Below are positions 11,801 to 24,510 of a stretch of 64,000 nt of DNA, in pieces; positions within the stretch are counted from its first letter, which is position 1, and the number at the start of each line of letters is the position of its first letter. The stretch is taken from contig CAADRB010000008.1 of the NCBI GenBank assembly GCA_900708905.1, positions 2,530,611 to 2,594,610 of the forward strand, read 5' to 3'. A program made the translations under genes and the position numbers. The notes below the pieces were generated by a model. The model searched no databases. It had not been told where the DNA came from and saw only the letters and a list, made by a program, of their open reading frames with translations. Source of the DNA: Hymenolepis diminuta. Taxonomy: Eukaryota > Platyhelminthes > Cestoda > Cyclophyllidea > Hymenolepididae.

Positions 11801-14800
11801 GTCTTGGTGCTGAAGAAATGGCAAAAACAACCCAAAAATTTGTAGTAAAATGTAGCAAAACGGTTAAAAGCTTGGTTCTCAGTTACTTTAATATGTAAGA
11901 CTCAAATCGCACAAACATATGCATTCGAAGGCATAAATTTGCCTGTTAAACTAATTTCAGGGATCAGAATCCCAAACGACAGGATAAAAATCCTCGAACA
12001 CGGTTATCCCATTGTCAAATGGTTTACTTAACGAGTGATTGCGCGTAAAGACCAGTCGATGGTTGTACTAAGGAGAGATAGCATTACTATTACCAATAAG
12101 CGAAGTTATATAATGCATTGCAACTACACTTGCCCAGTCAAACATAATACTTAGCTTTCTGTTACAGTAAAATTTCAAAGGTGTAATCTTGACTATTTTC
12201 ATTATTTCGATGTGTCTATTATGTAATTTTATTAATATCTACATCGTTATGCTACATTAATATTTCTTTTTTCCCTTGATAGTTTGCCAAAAGAAGGGGA
12301 AAACAGGTAAGAAATTTGTTTTCCTTATAAAGCATTATTTTTTACATGTTATTTATTATATTTGATCAGTTGCAGTCAGGTAAATTTTTTGTATTAGAAT
12401 TAGGACTGGATAATATTAGATGTGTAATTACTGTTTGTAATAGAGAAGAGGAAAGAAAAGTATGGAAGATTATCAGTTTGACGAGTGTTGAGTGAAAAAG
12501 TAAACTGAATGCCGGTGGTAATTAAATGAGAGCTTTGGTAAAATTGCATTATACAGATACCAGAGATGGACATTGTATGCATATGAACGAATTCACTTCA
12601 TTGAGTTGTTCTATTCCTTATTTATATATGCACCATTTAATCATACTAAACAGTTTAATACAGTGAAATAACTTAAAGCAGTCTTGCCAAATATTCAGGA
12701 GTATACATTTTTGATTCTGCTAAGGAGGATAGATGTAAATATTCCCCCTTGATGGGATTTTGGAAGAATAGTAATGGAGCTGGCATAATTTGAGTTAATG
12801 AAAGATGGATTTCATCATATAAGTGTCACATAATAGTATTAAACACCTCGCTTAATTTTCATATTGGAAAAAATCTCATACATATTTTATCATACTTAAA
12901 AAGATATCAATAAGAATGCGATCTAGAAGTATAAGAAATGTAAAAATCTTTCTTCCCTTGTAGCCACTGAGGACTCCTTGGAGGAAGACATTAAAGACGA
13001 CACGAGTGGATACTTTAAACGCATTCTAGTTGCTCTCTTAGCTGCCCAGCGTCACGAACCCACTGAGCAACAGTTGAAAGATCTAGCAAACCGGGGTCTT
13101 GATGCCGTTATTGACAAGCGTGCTGCTGAAATGGACGCTCAGAAACTCTATGATGCTGGAGAAAAGTATGTCTACTTATTTACTTTTCAGTAGCTGATTA
13201 AATAATTATTTACTTAAGTATTACTAACGCCTTATTTTCGCTCTATGTTAATTAAGGAAACTTGGTACTGATGAAGAAACATTTATCAACATTCTTTGCA
13301 CAAGAGGACCATGGCAATTGGCTGCGATAGCTAAGGCATACGAAAAGGTAATATAACTTCTTCCCATGTATTTAACCTTCATTGATATAGGAATAAAAAA
13401 CTGTTTTTCTCTTGCAGATTAGCGACAAGCGTCTTATTGAGGCGATTGCAAGCGAAACATCTGGCGACTTCAGACGCGCTCTTTCGATTACACGTAAGTT
13501 AATTTCACCCTAAAGTTTTCTCTCACTATCTAACTCGAACGTTATATTGGCGATCCAATTATCATTTACTCTCCTTGACTGGGAAAGATTATGAAATTGA
13601 TTAAGTGCTTTGAGCAAGTTAAGGAGAAATTTTGATTCACTACTGCGACTAAATGATTCAGAATCAATTTAATAAATAATATATCAATAAAATTAGTTTA
13701 ATACACTAAAAAATCCCTTTCCAAAAGAATGTGATAGTCGAAGTTAGCTAGGAGATGGTAGCGGTCCAAAAGGTTCTTTGATTTTATTATAACTCCCGCG
13801 CATGATTACATTCATTTGTTACAATTAGACGGTTGGAATTTTCTAATCAAGGACATTTTATCATCATATCATTGAAGCCACTATCCAATGGTTTGGCTAA
13901 ATATTAACAAATTGGTAGATCTTGCTAATATTCCAAAAAACCGTCATCTAATGAAAAGATCTGAGATTTTGAGACTAAGCAAAGTAAAAAAAGCCTTATT
14001 GATCTGTGTCTCACTTAATATTGATCGAGCCTTTTCAAAGTGGCCTGATTTTGTGATTGGTATCTGCTATAGCCGTCTTCTCTAATTACTAAAGGAGGAT
14101 ATTAATCATCACTTAATCTCTCTCTATTTTTTTCTGATTATTTGTCACTTATAAAAACATAACTAATACAATTGTTTTAACAATACTGCTAAGTGCCCAC
14201 CAAGATATTACTAAGGCAAGATTTTTCATACTCGGAAAACTAAGAAAGGAAAACACTAAATTCCTTTATAATTAAAAGGATGCGAACACTTTTACTGCTT
14301 ATGCTCTAAAGGATATGACTAACGGCTCAGTAATATAACTATGAAGTATTCTTGGGCGGGTGTGCAGATGAAACCTTATCGAAAACAGTGAATGATTTAT
14401 GCGTTCTGTTTGCCGAGTTCTGTTCCTGCTCTTCAGTTGTTATAATAGCTTCAAGTAGTCTTCCGGCACTGTTTGATAATCGCACTTATAGGTCAACCTT
14501 AATTAAAATTTTACTGTTTTGTCATTTGAAACAGTGGCAGCTAACATCAATACACCAATGGCTTTTGCTGCTCTACTTGAAGAGAGCATGCGTGGAGCAG
14601 GAACTAACGATAATCAGCTTATGCGCATAATTGTCTGGCGTTCTGAGGTTAGTTTTAGTGAATAGTTTCTCTTAACTTATTCTATTTCAACATCGCTAAG
14701 AATTACTTTTCTCTGTGTAGGTTGATATGAAGGAGATCAAGAACTGCTATCTCGCAAGATACAACAGAGAACTGGTCGATGACGTTAAAGATGATACCTC

Positions 14801-14846
14801 TGGTGATTACGAGGCTCTGCTTTGCCGCCTGCTTGGAAGTCAGTAA
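8870..14846 (+). CDS. Annexin, complete (annexin gene B)
   Basis: Calcium-dependent phospholipid-binding annexin of 349 residues in nine exons: 8870-8987, 10308-10402, 11381-11585, 12283-12306, 12964-13165, 13257-13347, 13418-13493, 14535-14647, 14721-14846. All junction phases match. The four repeats show their calcium loops: GMGTDE (repeat 1), GPGTDE (repeat 2), KLGTDE (repeat 3, first glycine replaced by K) and GAGTND (repeat 4). The distal acidic motifs are SELSGDF, KDDTSGYF, SETSGDF and KDDTSGDY. The N-terminal head is about 35 residues with several Cys and Pro and no signal peptide. Exon 4 has 24 nt and encodes CQKKGKT plus split codons in the linker between repeats 2 and 3; without it the protein is 341 residues. 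Five introns exceed 600 nt (8988-10307, 10403-11380, 11586-12282, 12307-12963, 13494-14534); the first holds a short repeat near 10085. Exons 5-9 are very secure; the exon 3/4 junction uses a weak GTTTGC donor. Confidence 0.95.
10085..10170 (+). repeat. Short dispersed repeat, copy 3 (intron of annexin B)
   Basis: GACCAAGTGCACTAGTTAAC aligns with the cores at 2970 and 3410, and AATGCGAGTCCC sits where copy 2 has its B-box-like GGTTCGAAT. It lies in intron 1 of annexin B. The copy is strongly diverged. Confidence 0.35.
12283..12306 (+). other. 24-nt cassette microexon of annexin B
   Basis: The segment is preceded by a pyrimidine-rich tract ending TTGATAG and followed by a strong donor, GTAAGA. 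It is 24 nt long, a multiple of three. Read in the phase imposed by the next exon (one base carried in and one out), it encodes a basic stretch, CQKKGKT. Exon 3 (ending at 11585) can also join exon 5 (12964) directly in frame, so skipping would be silent for the reading frame. It extends the linker between annexin repeats 2 and 3. Confidence 0.65.
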
Positions 14847-15959
14847 GACATCCCTGGCGTGCCTCGAATTAAATGTGAAATGAATTATCCCACACTCTGT
14901 GAACATTATTAGCCATATTTGATCAAAGCTCTTTATTTATTATAATTAAGTAGTACTAAATATAATGGCTTTCTTCAGTTTCATTGAAAAATACTTTTTT
15001 CCGTTGCACAATTTATTGTTACTCTATTTTCTTTTATTGTCATGACTACTTTCTTTTCTCAAAAAAATGAGTGTCAGAGCGGTAGCTATAGCATTCCAGA
15101 AATTTCACTCCGAGATATCCGAAAATTCAGATATCTAACATTAAAACGTAATGAAGTCATGTCTAGTGCGTAAAGACAAGTTTCACCAGATTTGTGGGAG
15201 CTCGTATGTATTAGGTTAAGGCACCTCCTTAAAACCAAAGATCTCTCAAGAGTTTGACTCTAGGCAACCGCGTTACAGTCAGTGTAGTACAACGTAAATT
15301 ATCAATTGGAAATGGCAATGTGTTGGGAGGAGAAAAGAACGAAGATTAAGAAACGAAGAGTATGTGTGAACATGTTAAATAGGTTGAATTGAGAGCCAAA
15401 TTCCTGCACCACCACAAGATAAAATAACAGAAATCAGTATTAGAATGTAAAGCCTGTATTCAGAGACCGGAAATAGTAAATCTGAACAGGGAGTAGGAGG
15501 TGATGAAACTGCTATCTAGTTTTCATTTAGAATTAACAGCTAGATGGGTATGGATGCAATAACATATACACGATATTGAGCCCAGGCAGCCTCTACAAAT
15601 AGTACTTGGGAGAGCATCAACATCAAGTTATACAAATAATACATCCGTCATTCAAGACAAAGACCATGATTGAGAGTTTAAATTGTTACGAATGCCACTA
15701 AAAGTTTAGGCGAAGCTTACTAAGATCTTCGATAATCCAGTCCTCTTTTAAAGTCTTCTCAATAGATGTAATAAGGCTCGCATTAAACACTACGGTAAGT
15801 TAATTTTAGGATAAAGCTCTTGCAGAGCTAAACCTCCCCAGTGCTACCCCTGTAAAATACTTTTAGAAATTCCATGGACAAGCTTCAACTGTGTCCTCCT
15901 GAAGATTGTGTTTTAATGGTTTACGGCTCGCTTTTCATTTTATTATAATGATCTGCATA

Positions 15960-16205
15960 GGCAAGGGGCCTTGTTTGATCTGCTTGAAATTCCAAGTTAT
16001 TGCAATCACACCTTCCACTATAAATGCTCGAAACAGTGGTCAGAAAGAAATATCTCACATCTACCGGATCATTTTCCATTGGTTGAAATCAGCATTTCAG
16101 AAAGTGTTATGGTCCGGTTACAGGATTTGAGCCTATACTACTACTAAATCAACAGATGACAATTGAAGAACTCTTTGAGATCAATAATTTTATCGAACCG
16201 CCAGA
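15960..16205 (+). pseudogene. Decayed RING-finger gene fragment, copy 1
   Basis: Two frames together show the first half of a C3HC4-type zinc-binding RING: PCLICL at about 15968, then after a +1 shift EIPSYCNHTFHYKCSKQWSE. The spacing C-x2-C then C-x-H-x2-H-x2-C is typical of RING E3 ubiquitin ligases. The final C-x2-C pair has decayed (SHLPDH), and a frameshift separates the two halves. Downstream, TIEELFEINNFIE resembles IKELFEINKFVEL in the copy at 28290-28480. At least two inactivating changes mean it cannot encode a working RING in this form. The parent gene is not in the window. Confidence 0.55.
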
Positions 16206-17124
16206 TAATGGAGTGGATGATGATAATCTCGATGATGACCTCGGTCTGTCCTGGTTACTCCACCAAATGCATTTGAGTTCCATCAGCTTTCTTTTTCGTT
16301 ATATCTCATTTTACAACCACTGCTTAATTGCATTGTTTGTCACGACAAAGGGGAATTTCGGGGACTGAGGCTGTGCAATGATTGTAGACAATTTATTCAC
16401 ACCGGATGTGCAGTAATCTATGTCGTTTTCATCACTAGGCACTGAATATAGATGCGTAAATTGTTACTAAGTCCATTGAAAGATGGGATGCTTTACTACT
16501 TTCGAAAATTCCTCCCAAATATACATCTATTCTGACCCTGCATTATATATTCATCGTATCATAAGTCAGATTTTTTTGCAAGCTTACACTAAACTTAATG
16601 TGGCCGAACTCTAGTAAACAAGTGTACATAATAGTTTGCAATGGATTGGTCCAGTTGGAGAATAGAATAATATCCTACTTACTTTAACTTTGATATTACG
16701 GATAGTATTATGCTATGGCATATTAAATTTTTAATTAATCGATTTTTTTCTTTGGATTCCTGAAATAAATCCAAATGTCAAGAATATACTTTAAGAGTTG
16801 AGCAAGTCGGATCCTTAAGTGTATCGTTTTAGAGCTTGGAATACAGAAGTTATTTTTGTATATCTATTTAACATATTTTAAAAATATTGTACCAATAAAA
16901 CAAGCAATGACTCCTGCTTTGAAACTAGTGAATGAACTTGAAAAGGAGTTTAGTAAGGCACGTGTATTAGCCAATCACAAGCCGACGCGATCTTTCAGTC
17001 GACCAATAAGAGCCATCCATCTTCATTTAATCACATCAAATCTTACTCAAACTATTTGGATATTTTCTCATTCCTTCTTGTTTCTTTAACTTTAGGAGAT
17101 AATTTAATTAACCATCTTACTTTC

Positions 17125-17590
17125 TAGAGTGATACGTCCTTGTGTGTAGCCCAAGCATCTTTGCCATGAAAGGCATCGAATTAGGGGAAAAATATTATTA
17201 ACGTGAGTGACCTGCACTTGTATTCCGCTGACATTGTGTTCAGCACGAGGTAGTTTTTAAGTTAGAGGTCAGGTGGTCGACATTAACTAATTTGCTTCGG
17301 CATGGTAAAGTTCAGACCTTACTGGTTAACTCTAGTTAATAATGAGAGTATTAGAAGGTAAGATTCTCATCAGAGCTGATCTCTCTACTCATGTTTAGTG
17401 TATTTATCTATAAAAATCTTAAACGAGGAAATGAAGTCAGAGGGATTTTGGTATAGATACTTGTATCAACAACCTCCTTCGGAACCCTTTCTGGACTTGG
17501 GTTATCATTTGTAGAAGTTTCAATTTGAAAATGTGCCTTATTTCGTTGGGTATAACGTATTTAAGTCCCAGGCCAATTTTAGAAAAGAAT
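17125..17590 (+). repeat. Dispersed repeat family R2, copy 1
   Basis: This segment aligns over several hundred bases with 23995-24510. Shared landmarks in the same order are AGCCCAAGC, TTCAGCACGAG/CTCAGCACAAG, AGAAGGTA(A/G)GATTCT, ATCTCTCTACTC, GAAGTCA, and TTTAGAAAA near the right end. No coding potential is retained. It is probably an old transposable element. Confidence 0.6.
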
Positions 17591-20500
17591 ATGTAATATG
17601 TAATGCGAATAACATTTTGTATTTTCTCTGTGTTTACCGATTCAAATGCACTATATTCAGGTCTTCGTACATCGGTACCCAATAATCAGTTTCCTCTGGT
17701 ATTTAAACTAGCCACAAAGGCAAACATGCCAAATCTAAAATTAGGAGGAACAAGTCACTCTCCTAAAGTTTTTTCCTACTCTGCAGATTTTGCATAAATA
17801 AATGTCATTCAAATGCCTTGAACCCAGTACACGCATAGGAAATATAGAATGATTGGTTTGCATTACGCTGCAAATGTACACTTTTCTGTTAGGTCAAAAT
17901 ATTGCCGTCATGATAAGCCTCATAACTCCATTACACGTGCAAGCTGATTACTTTATCACTTAGTCCGGTAACGTAAAGAGATGATACTTCTTCATTTGCT
18001 GATCCTCTCACTAAAATAGAATGCCAGACCGTGAACCTTACTGTAGTCTAATTAGTGCAACATTGTCTCTAAACACTCAACAATGAGAATTGGCCTCTTT
18101 TTTCCTTCCAGTTTCTCATTCCGATAATATCGATCTGTATACACGCTGTCAACTGTACTTGTTAATTTTTAGAACAGGAGATCTCTTTAAGCTCAATTTA
18201 GTCGGTCTGTTAAAGCATACTGGCTAAAATGATTAGTGTTATTTGAACGATATTTCATGCCCGCAGTTTTTACAGAGATTTCACTAACTATTGCACATTT
18301 TGATTAAACAAGGCTCATTCCTACCATCTTGATGCTCTCGCTCTTATTTGTGAAAGTCGGCGAAATATGGTTGTGAATGCTAACTTAGTTCAGTTATGAT
18401 ATTGCTAGTTATATTAACAAATTTTCATCGAACTAATTGCGAAAACCCACTGATAAGCAGAGGTCGATAGTACTACCATGATAAAATATAAACACATTAA
18501 TATTTATCAAAAAACTTTTTGATTTTATACATTTTTAAAACTGAAAATAGAACTTCCTTCTCGAAAAGAAGATTAGCAGTCCAAGAAGTCAATACTCATT
18601 AAGAGTTCCAAAACCAAGTCCAGTTTGATATCAAATTCATGATGTTCATCTGAAAGAGAATTTTTGCACTCCTATATTCGCAGACTTTATATAAGATTAA
18701 CCATCTAGTATTCTAAGATTGATTTGCACTTTTTTGAACCTGAACGATTAAGACATCCCACTGTTAAATATTCAGTAGCTTAAAACAAATGTTTTAAATT
18801 ATATTGACTTGATACAATCTACTATTGAAGCCATGAACTTTTAGGACTCTTTCAATTACTCTCACGATATTAGGGAATATTTATTCATATAATGGTGGGA
18901 TCTTTTATTTATTCGACAAATATCTGGCAAAAGTAATAACCAGGACATGACCTTAGATACAAAATTGTGTATTAAAAGAGAGTGATAAGGACATCGGTGT
19001 CAATATTTATGGGAGACTTTCAGCATTCCAGCAATTTATAGAAAAATCTATAATCAAATTTGGATCGGATAATGAAATAATGTAAAACGGAGATATCACT
19101 ACTGAGCATGTTGACGAAAATACAACAGTTCGCTTATACCGAACTTTCTTTTTCACTTCTTCATACTCGGACCAGTATGTGAAAATTAAAGTACAATTTA
19201 TCAATCTCACTTTAATCACAAGCGACTCTGACGAACAAAGCAAGTGGTAATTAACTAACGGTGACAAATTAATAAATAAAAGAATAGCAGGAATTTTACT
19301 TTTATTCAAAACATGCAAGACAGTATTGTAAAAGATCATAAACTCATCGATCTCTGCAGTAGACAAACTAAAAAAATAATTGATACTCAAAAAGTCTTCA
19401 ATGCTTAAAAATGCCTTACAGAACGAGGGTAATGAGCTACAGCTTATCGAGTTATTTTTATTGCATAAAACAGATTACACAAAGGACATAAAATAAGGAT
19501 TTGAGGAAAATATTAAAAAGAACTTATAAATACATGTAAAATCAAATATGCCAAAAGGTGGCTAGCCCTGAGGAAAAAGCGCTGGTTTTAACATATCACT
19601 TGTAAGAGCATAGTTGAACGTAATAATAAATTCCTGAGCATCGGCTGTGGCCAAATTGATATTCATTGAATTAGAATCGTCGCGATTTTCACGTTCGACT
19701 GATTATTGAATTTCGTTTGAGTCGCTAGTTGGCATATTTCAGTTGACACAAACAGGAAATGTCGATCAAATTACCGCCATCATTTAGAGGTCATCAGACT
19801 CGAAAAAAATTTTTATTTACTAATTTTATTTTATTGAATTGTCATATTTTATAAATCTCTTTACTTTACGAATTTTTTAATGTTTTTAAATAATTTAATG
19901 CATTTTTATGATTTTTCTGTCTATATTTTCGAAAGGTGATAATTATTCAGATGTTAATATGACGCTCTTTGATATGGCGTACTTTCACATTACATGAACA
20001 TCATTTCCCTCAAATAAATTTATGCACTTTTAAGATGCTTTAAATGTTCTTTTGATGGATGTATCTTGACAAATTTGCACTCTCCTGTCGCATGATTATA
20101 AACTTATCAATTATGTTTTCAATAGAATGATTAGCAAATGGAGTAAGAATTAATTGAAGAGGTTAATCTGCTGAATAAGTCTACGTTATTTACTAGTTTT
20201 GATATTTTCGTTGGCATATCATTACAAGTTAAATGTTTTCTGATAAATAATTTCAATCTTCCCTAAAGTGTTGACATTTTATGTGTTCCAGAAAATTGCA
20301 TTATTTACTACTCTTTTATGTCTTCATACTTTAGTATTTTTTCGGCACAATTTTTTAAATTCCTATAAAGCCTTGAAGGACGACTGTTACACATAAGAAA
20401 ATAATATTTTCCCACAATAATTCTTATACGTAGGAGTTTTTATTTTCCACCTTTTAATCCCTGCTTCTTTTAATTCCCTTTTATTCAAATGGATTTATTT

Positions 20501-20734
20501 ACATTACGATTGCAAATGGCGCATAATATAAATCGATCTCTCGATACCGTCTCGTGCATCTTGTGTTGATACAGCGTTTTGAGTCGTTTTGTATTGTCGT
20601 GTTGTCGGGTCGTGTTTGTAACTAGTGCAATGTCTCAGGGAATCTAAGAGTCGGTTACGGCATCCCATAGAGAAGAGCAAATTATAACAATGGCTCTCTA
20701 CATTTTCCGAAATTACTCTTTTTTGCATTCTCTA

Positions 20735-21095
20735 TGAAAATTCTTCATTTTTTTCCACGAAGCCGCAACGATATCTTTACGTCTCTATGATACAAAACCC
20801 CTATCTGCCATATCGAAACGCGTCTATCGATTTCCCATTTCTGTAATTGCCTCGTTCCATTAAAAGCACACGGCACTCATGTTACCACGCGCGTCATTGT
20901 CCAAATGACTAATTTAGGCTGCCTTCGTATATCTACACCCATTCGCGCAAACATGCTTGCCACACACCTGTTTCTACGCTGCCCTCTCAACGCCTTTGTG
21001 CCGTATCCGTCTTACCCGCTTGAATTTTCATTGTGGCTTGATCAATATACTTTGGTGTTTTGGTCTGTAACTAGTTACTGTCGTTAGCTGTTATC
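20735..21095 (+). repeat. LTR-like repeat R3, copy 1
   Basis: The sequence aligns with 22185-22560 in the same direction. CCACGAAGCCGCAACG at the left matches CCACGAGGCCGCAGTG, and TTTGGTGTTTTGGTCTG with GTCGTTAGCTGTTA at the right matches the corresponding part of the second copy. Length, order of elements and a polyadenylation-like motif in the second copy suggest a retroelement long terminal repeat. No retroelement protein is present nearby. Confidence 0.5.
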
Positions 21096-21794
21096 TATAG
21101 TCTCAACTTCTACAATCCAGATTGGTTCATCGTCTTACTCTAACCACGCCAACAGATTTTTAACGTTTTTCAATAATTTTTAAATTAAGTGCTACTGATT
21201 CTAATGTTCAATTTAACCAGTTCATTCAGCAGACCGTAACTCTAACCGTATTTTAACTACCTTTTCAAAGAGTGAATGGCTGGATAATGTACAGCTGATC
21301 TCGTAAATATTTTGCAACCTTTCTCTTCCTAATTTCACTAATTTTCCAGTGAGTAGGTAAAGAAAGGGCTCGTAAACAAGGAGCTCAGAAAAAACACTGG
21401 AAGCATACACGTAAAATATGTTGCATAGGTGCTCATTGTCGCTATTGTGAGATGAAAAATGTGAAGGGAATATATTTTTAATTAAAATGAAACTGTTTAA
21501 AATTAAAAATAAATGACAAAAGGTATAAAAGAGGCAGTAGGTAGGTGGTATCCGCCATGGATATGTCAGTTGAAATGAGAATGTGTTAGTTCAATTCAAA
21601 ATGTCAATGTTCCAATGTAGATTATCATCGTTAGTCACAGTTAAACAAAAATTTTATCATTTATTGAGTTTTCTGTTAACTGATTTCAGCTGCTTCTCGC
21701 AATTAAAAATTGTAAATGGAAGCGGATTAAAACGATACTGAGAGCAACGCTAAGGCATCAAAGAGTCTTACTACATTTGGTATTTAGGTTCAAA

Positions 21795-21960
21795 GGGAAT
21801 AATGTTTACTAGACGGACAATTCTCTTTCCAAAATTCCAATTTCACTATTCGTCCCCTGGATTGCAGGGAAAGCTTATCTACGATGTTCAGTGCTTTATT
21901 GATCGGTATTATTTAATAAAGAAGAGTCGGTCTTGACGCTTCAATTCATTTATCCTTCCA
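21795..21960 (+). repeat. Dispersed repeat R4, copy 1
   Basis: CGTCCCCTGGATTGCAGGGA and CTACGATGTTCAGTGCTTTA align with CGTCCTCGAGATTGCAGCAA and CTACGATATTCAGCGTTTA in the copy at 36505-36660. It lies between the two R3 copies and may be part of the same dead element. Confidence 0.5.
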
Positions 21961-22184
21961 ACGGTCATGAATGTTAATGATCTTACATTATATATAGCAG
22001 TTTATAGTTTTAACGCAGCAGAGATAAGATAGCTAAATATGTAAGTTAGCAGAGCTCTGTAAGCTAAATTCAATCAATGTGAACTGTGTAGATAAATTAT
22101 TTACTAAGAATCTCAAGAGTACTGAAGGATGACTTGCTATATATTTCCTGAATTGATCTTTACCCGCAGTCACTATGACAATGC

Positions 22185-22560
22185 TTCTCTTTTCATCCAC
22201 GAGGCCGCAGTGACGCCTTTTATGTCCCTACGACGCGTGTCTAAATTCGCCTATCGGTTTCCCCTTTCTATAATCGCCTCGTTTCACTTATAAGTACACC
22301 TATGCCCTTGTTCTTGAACATCCTTACCCAACTGACTCATAAAACTGTTTTTGTTTTTCCACTTAAGACAAAAACACATGCTTTCCAGTTATCAGCTTCA
22401 ACAGCTCTCTCTCGTCTCCTCTCTTCCTCAGCACTCTCTCCTCTCTCTCACTCGCTTCAATCCTCATTGCGGCTTCCTTGAATAAATTTTGGTTTAATCA
22501 ACTCTTGGTGTTCTGCTCCACGATTGTTGTTAGCTCTTACTCAAACAGCTACGAATTGGT
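22185..22560 (+). repeat. LTR-like repeat R3, copy 2
   Basis: This is the second direct copy of R3, 1.45 kb from the first. It contains a CT-rich tract (about 22400-22455), then TTGAATAAATTTTGGTTTAA (polyadenylation-like) and TTGTTGTTAGCTC. AATTGGTGACTG follows just downstream, where a primer-binding site would be expected after an LTR. That last reading is inference. Confidence 0.5.
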
Positions 22561-23994
22561 GACTGTTATTGCTGTTGTTAATAGTTAGCTGCCAACCCTT
22601 AGTTGTTATCTTAATCCCCAAAAGCACTTTTAATAACATGGAGTAATTTTACACTCGGCAAGTTCATAGCCAAATATGGAACCATTTCATCTTGATAACA
22701 CTGCACACATCTAGACCCCCATAGTGTTTGATAAACTATTTCAGCCATCTTTATTAATTCTACGGGTATTTGGATGCTGTTGTTCTATCCGAAAATCTCA
22801 ACTCATGTTTTTAGTTCCTTTTAGCAACTAAAACGGCCAGATCTTCTAGCCACTGTCCGCCGTTGGGACAGAGCCGGATAATACTACCATTTACTTTTTC
22901 ACTACGCGGATTCCAGATATTTCATAACAATATTAATATTAACAATTCCCAAGCGCATTGAGGAAAGTATTTTCAAATGCTCATCTCTGATAGATGTGGC
23001 ATTATAGACCCATTCTGTTAAGAGATCCAAATTCTGCAACCTTCTCTGTTAGACAGGCTTGGCCAATACGGTTAGCCGTTCGGCTTACTGGGTGTCATTA
23101 AATTAATATTTTAATAAAAACATGACTTCACTACGAATAATAACTAAGTTGTTTTAATTAATTAAATAAACACATTACTTAATTTGTCACTTATTATGAT
23201 TGCTTAAATCCTTGATACAAATGGATACGGTGCAATTCAAAAGGATTGGTGTGGGGTAAACCACGTGCCTTGAACAAATGCATCATTGCAGGCCTCGTAA
23301 ACACTTCAAATCATAAACATGCTTTATTATTATTTTTATTAATATAAACTTATTTTTACCATTCTCTATCAAACACAAGCATCTAAACTTTGAGAGATTT
23401 AGTAAAACAACCCAGTTAAATGGACAGTAATTGGTCTGAGTCGTCCGGCCACATCCGCTTTTTTAAAATACTTCTCTTAATTTTATTTGGTTATTACGCT
23501 TACATAGGTCTATAAAATCTGGACACAAAGAGAAATTACAGGGTGAATATTTCCCTACTAGGGGTCTAAAACATAATTCGTTAGATTTCTTGAAGCTACC
23601 AACCATGTCACTAAAATAATAACATTATGATAACCGCAACCTCGTTGTAAGCGCTAGTTAATAAATCTAATCTGGGTGTGCGTAACATCTGACATGGCAT
23701 GATGACGATGAAGAGTCAAAATCTATGAAGGAAGAGACCATGTATTTAAATAATGTGAACTCCTAACTTACTATTTCAAACTTCCAGAATCCAAAAGAAT
23801 ATGGGAAAATGGTCGATTATTATAGCGGTATTCAATTTTGGATTCCTCTTGAACTCTTTACGTCTTATTTGTGAAGGTTTTCCCGTATGTGTGGTTCGAG
23901 CATCTTTAATACTAAATTCATCGATTTAGAGGGCAAATTTGATAGTATTGCTTTTAAACATTCTCAGATTTTTCTTTATAAGAATATGGAGAGT

Positions 23995-24510
23995 AAGGAG
24001 TGCCACTTAGCCCAAGCGTTAGTAGCACATATTTAAATGGAAAATTGCCTTTACTCTCTCGGGTCGTCTAAGTCAGATCACTCGACTTGTGGAAAAAATC
24101 AGTCGGCAATACAGCCTGCGTAATCATTAACTTGCACTTTAGTTCTAATGGCATTGAGCTCAGCACAAGCACGTTTTCAAGTTAGAATCCAGGATTTCAA
24201 TATTAATTAATTTGCATTCATTATGATAGATTTCCGAACTTATTGATTAAATCTAGTCAAGAGGAATGAGCATTAGAAGGTAGGATTCTTATCAGAGCAG
24301 ATCTCTCTACTCGTATTTGGTAGATTTAACAAACGGAACCTCACACCAAAAAGTGAAGTCAATAGGAGTTTGGTACAGATGTGCGTATCGACAGCACTTC
24401 TGGAACTTTGTCTAGACTTAAATTGTCACTTTATAGATGTTTTAATTTGAGATTAGACTTAAAATATCATAAGTCCCAGCCTAATTCTAGAAAATCACTT
24501 TCAAACATGC
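23995..24510 (+). repeat. Dispersed repeat family R2, copy 2
   Basis: This is the partner of 17125-17590. It includes AGCCCAAGC, CTCAGCACAAGCACG, ATTAGAAGGTAGGATTCTTA, GATCTCTCTACTC and AATTCTAGAAAAT. Identity is well below that of a recent duplication. No open frame is shared between the copies. Confidence 0.6.

Noticed and set aside
13888..14085. 65-codon open frame within annexin B intron 7
   Set aside because: It lies within an intron, has no family pattern, and the flanking annexin exons join in phase without it.
19007..19390. 127-codon minus-strand open frame
   Set aside because: Longest open frame in its region, but it has no family pattern, an irregular composition and no convincing splice sites or neighbours. 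It may arise by chance in AT-rich DNA.
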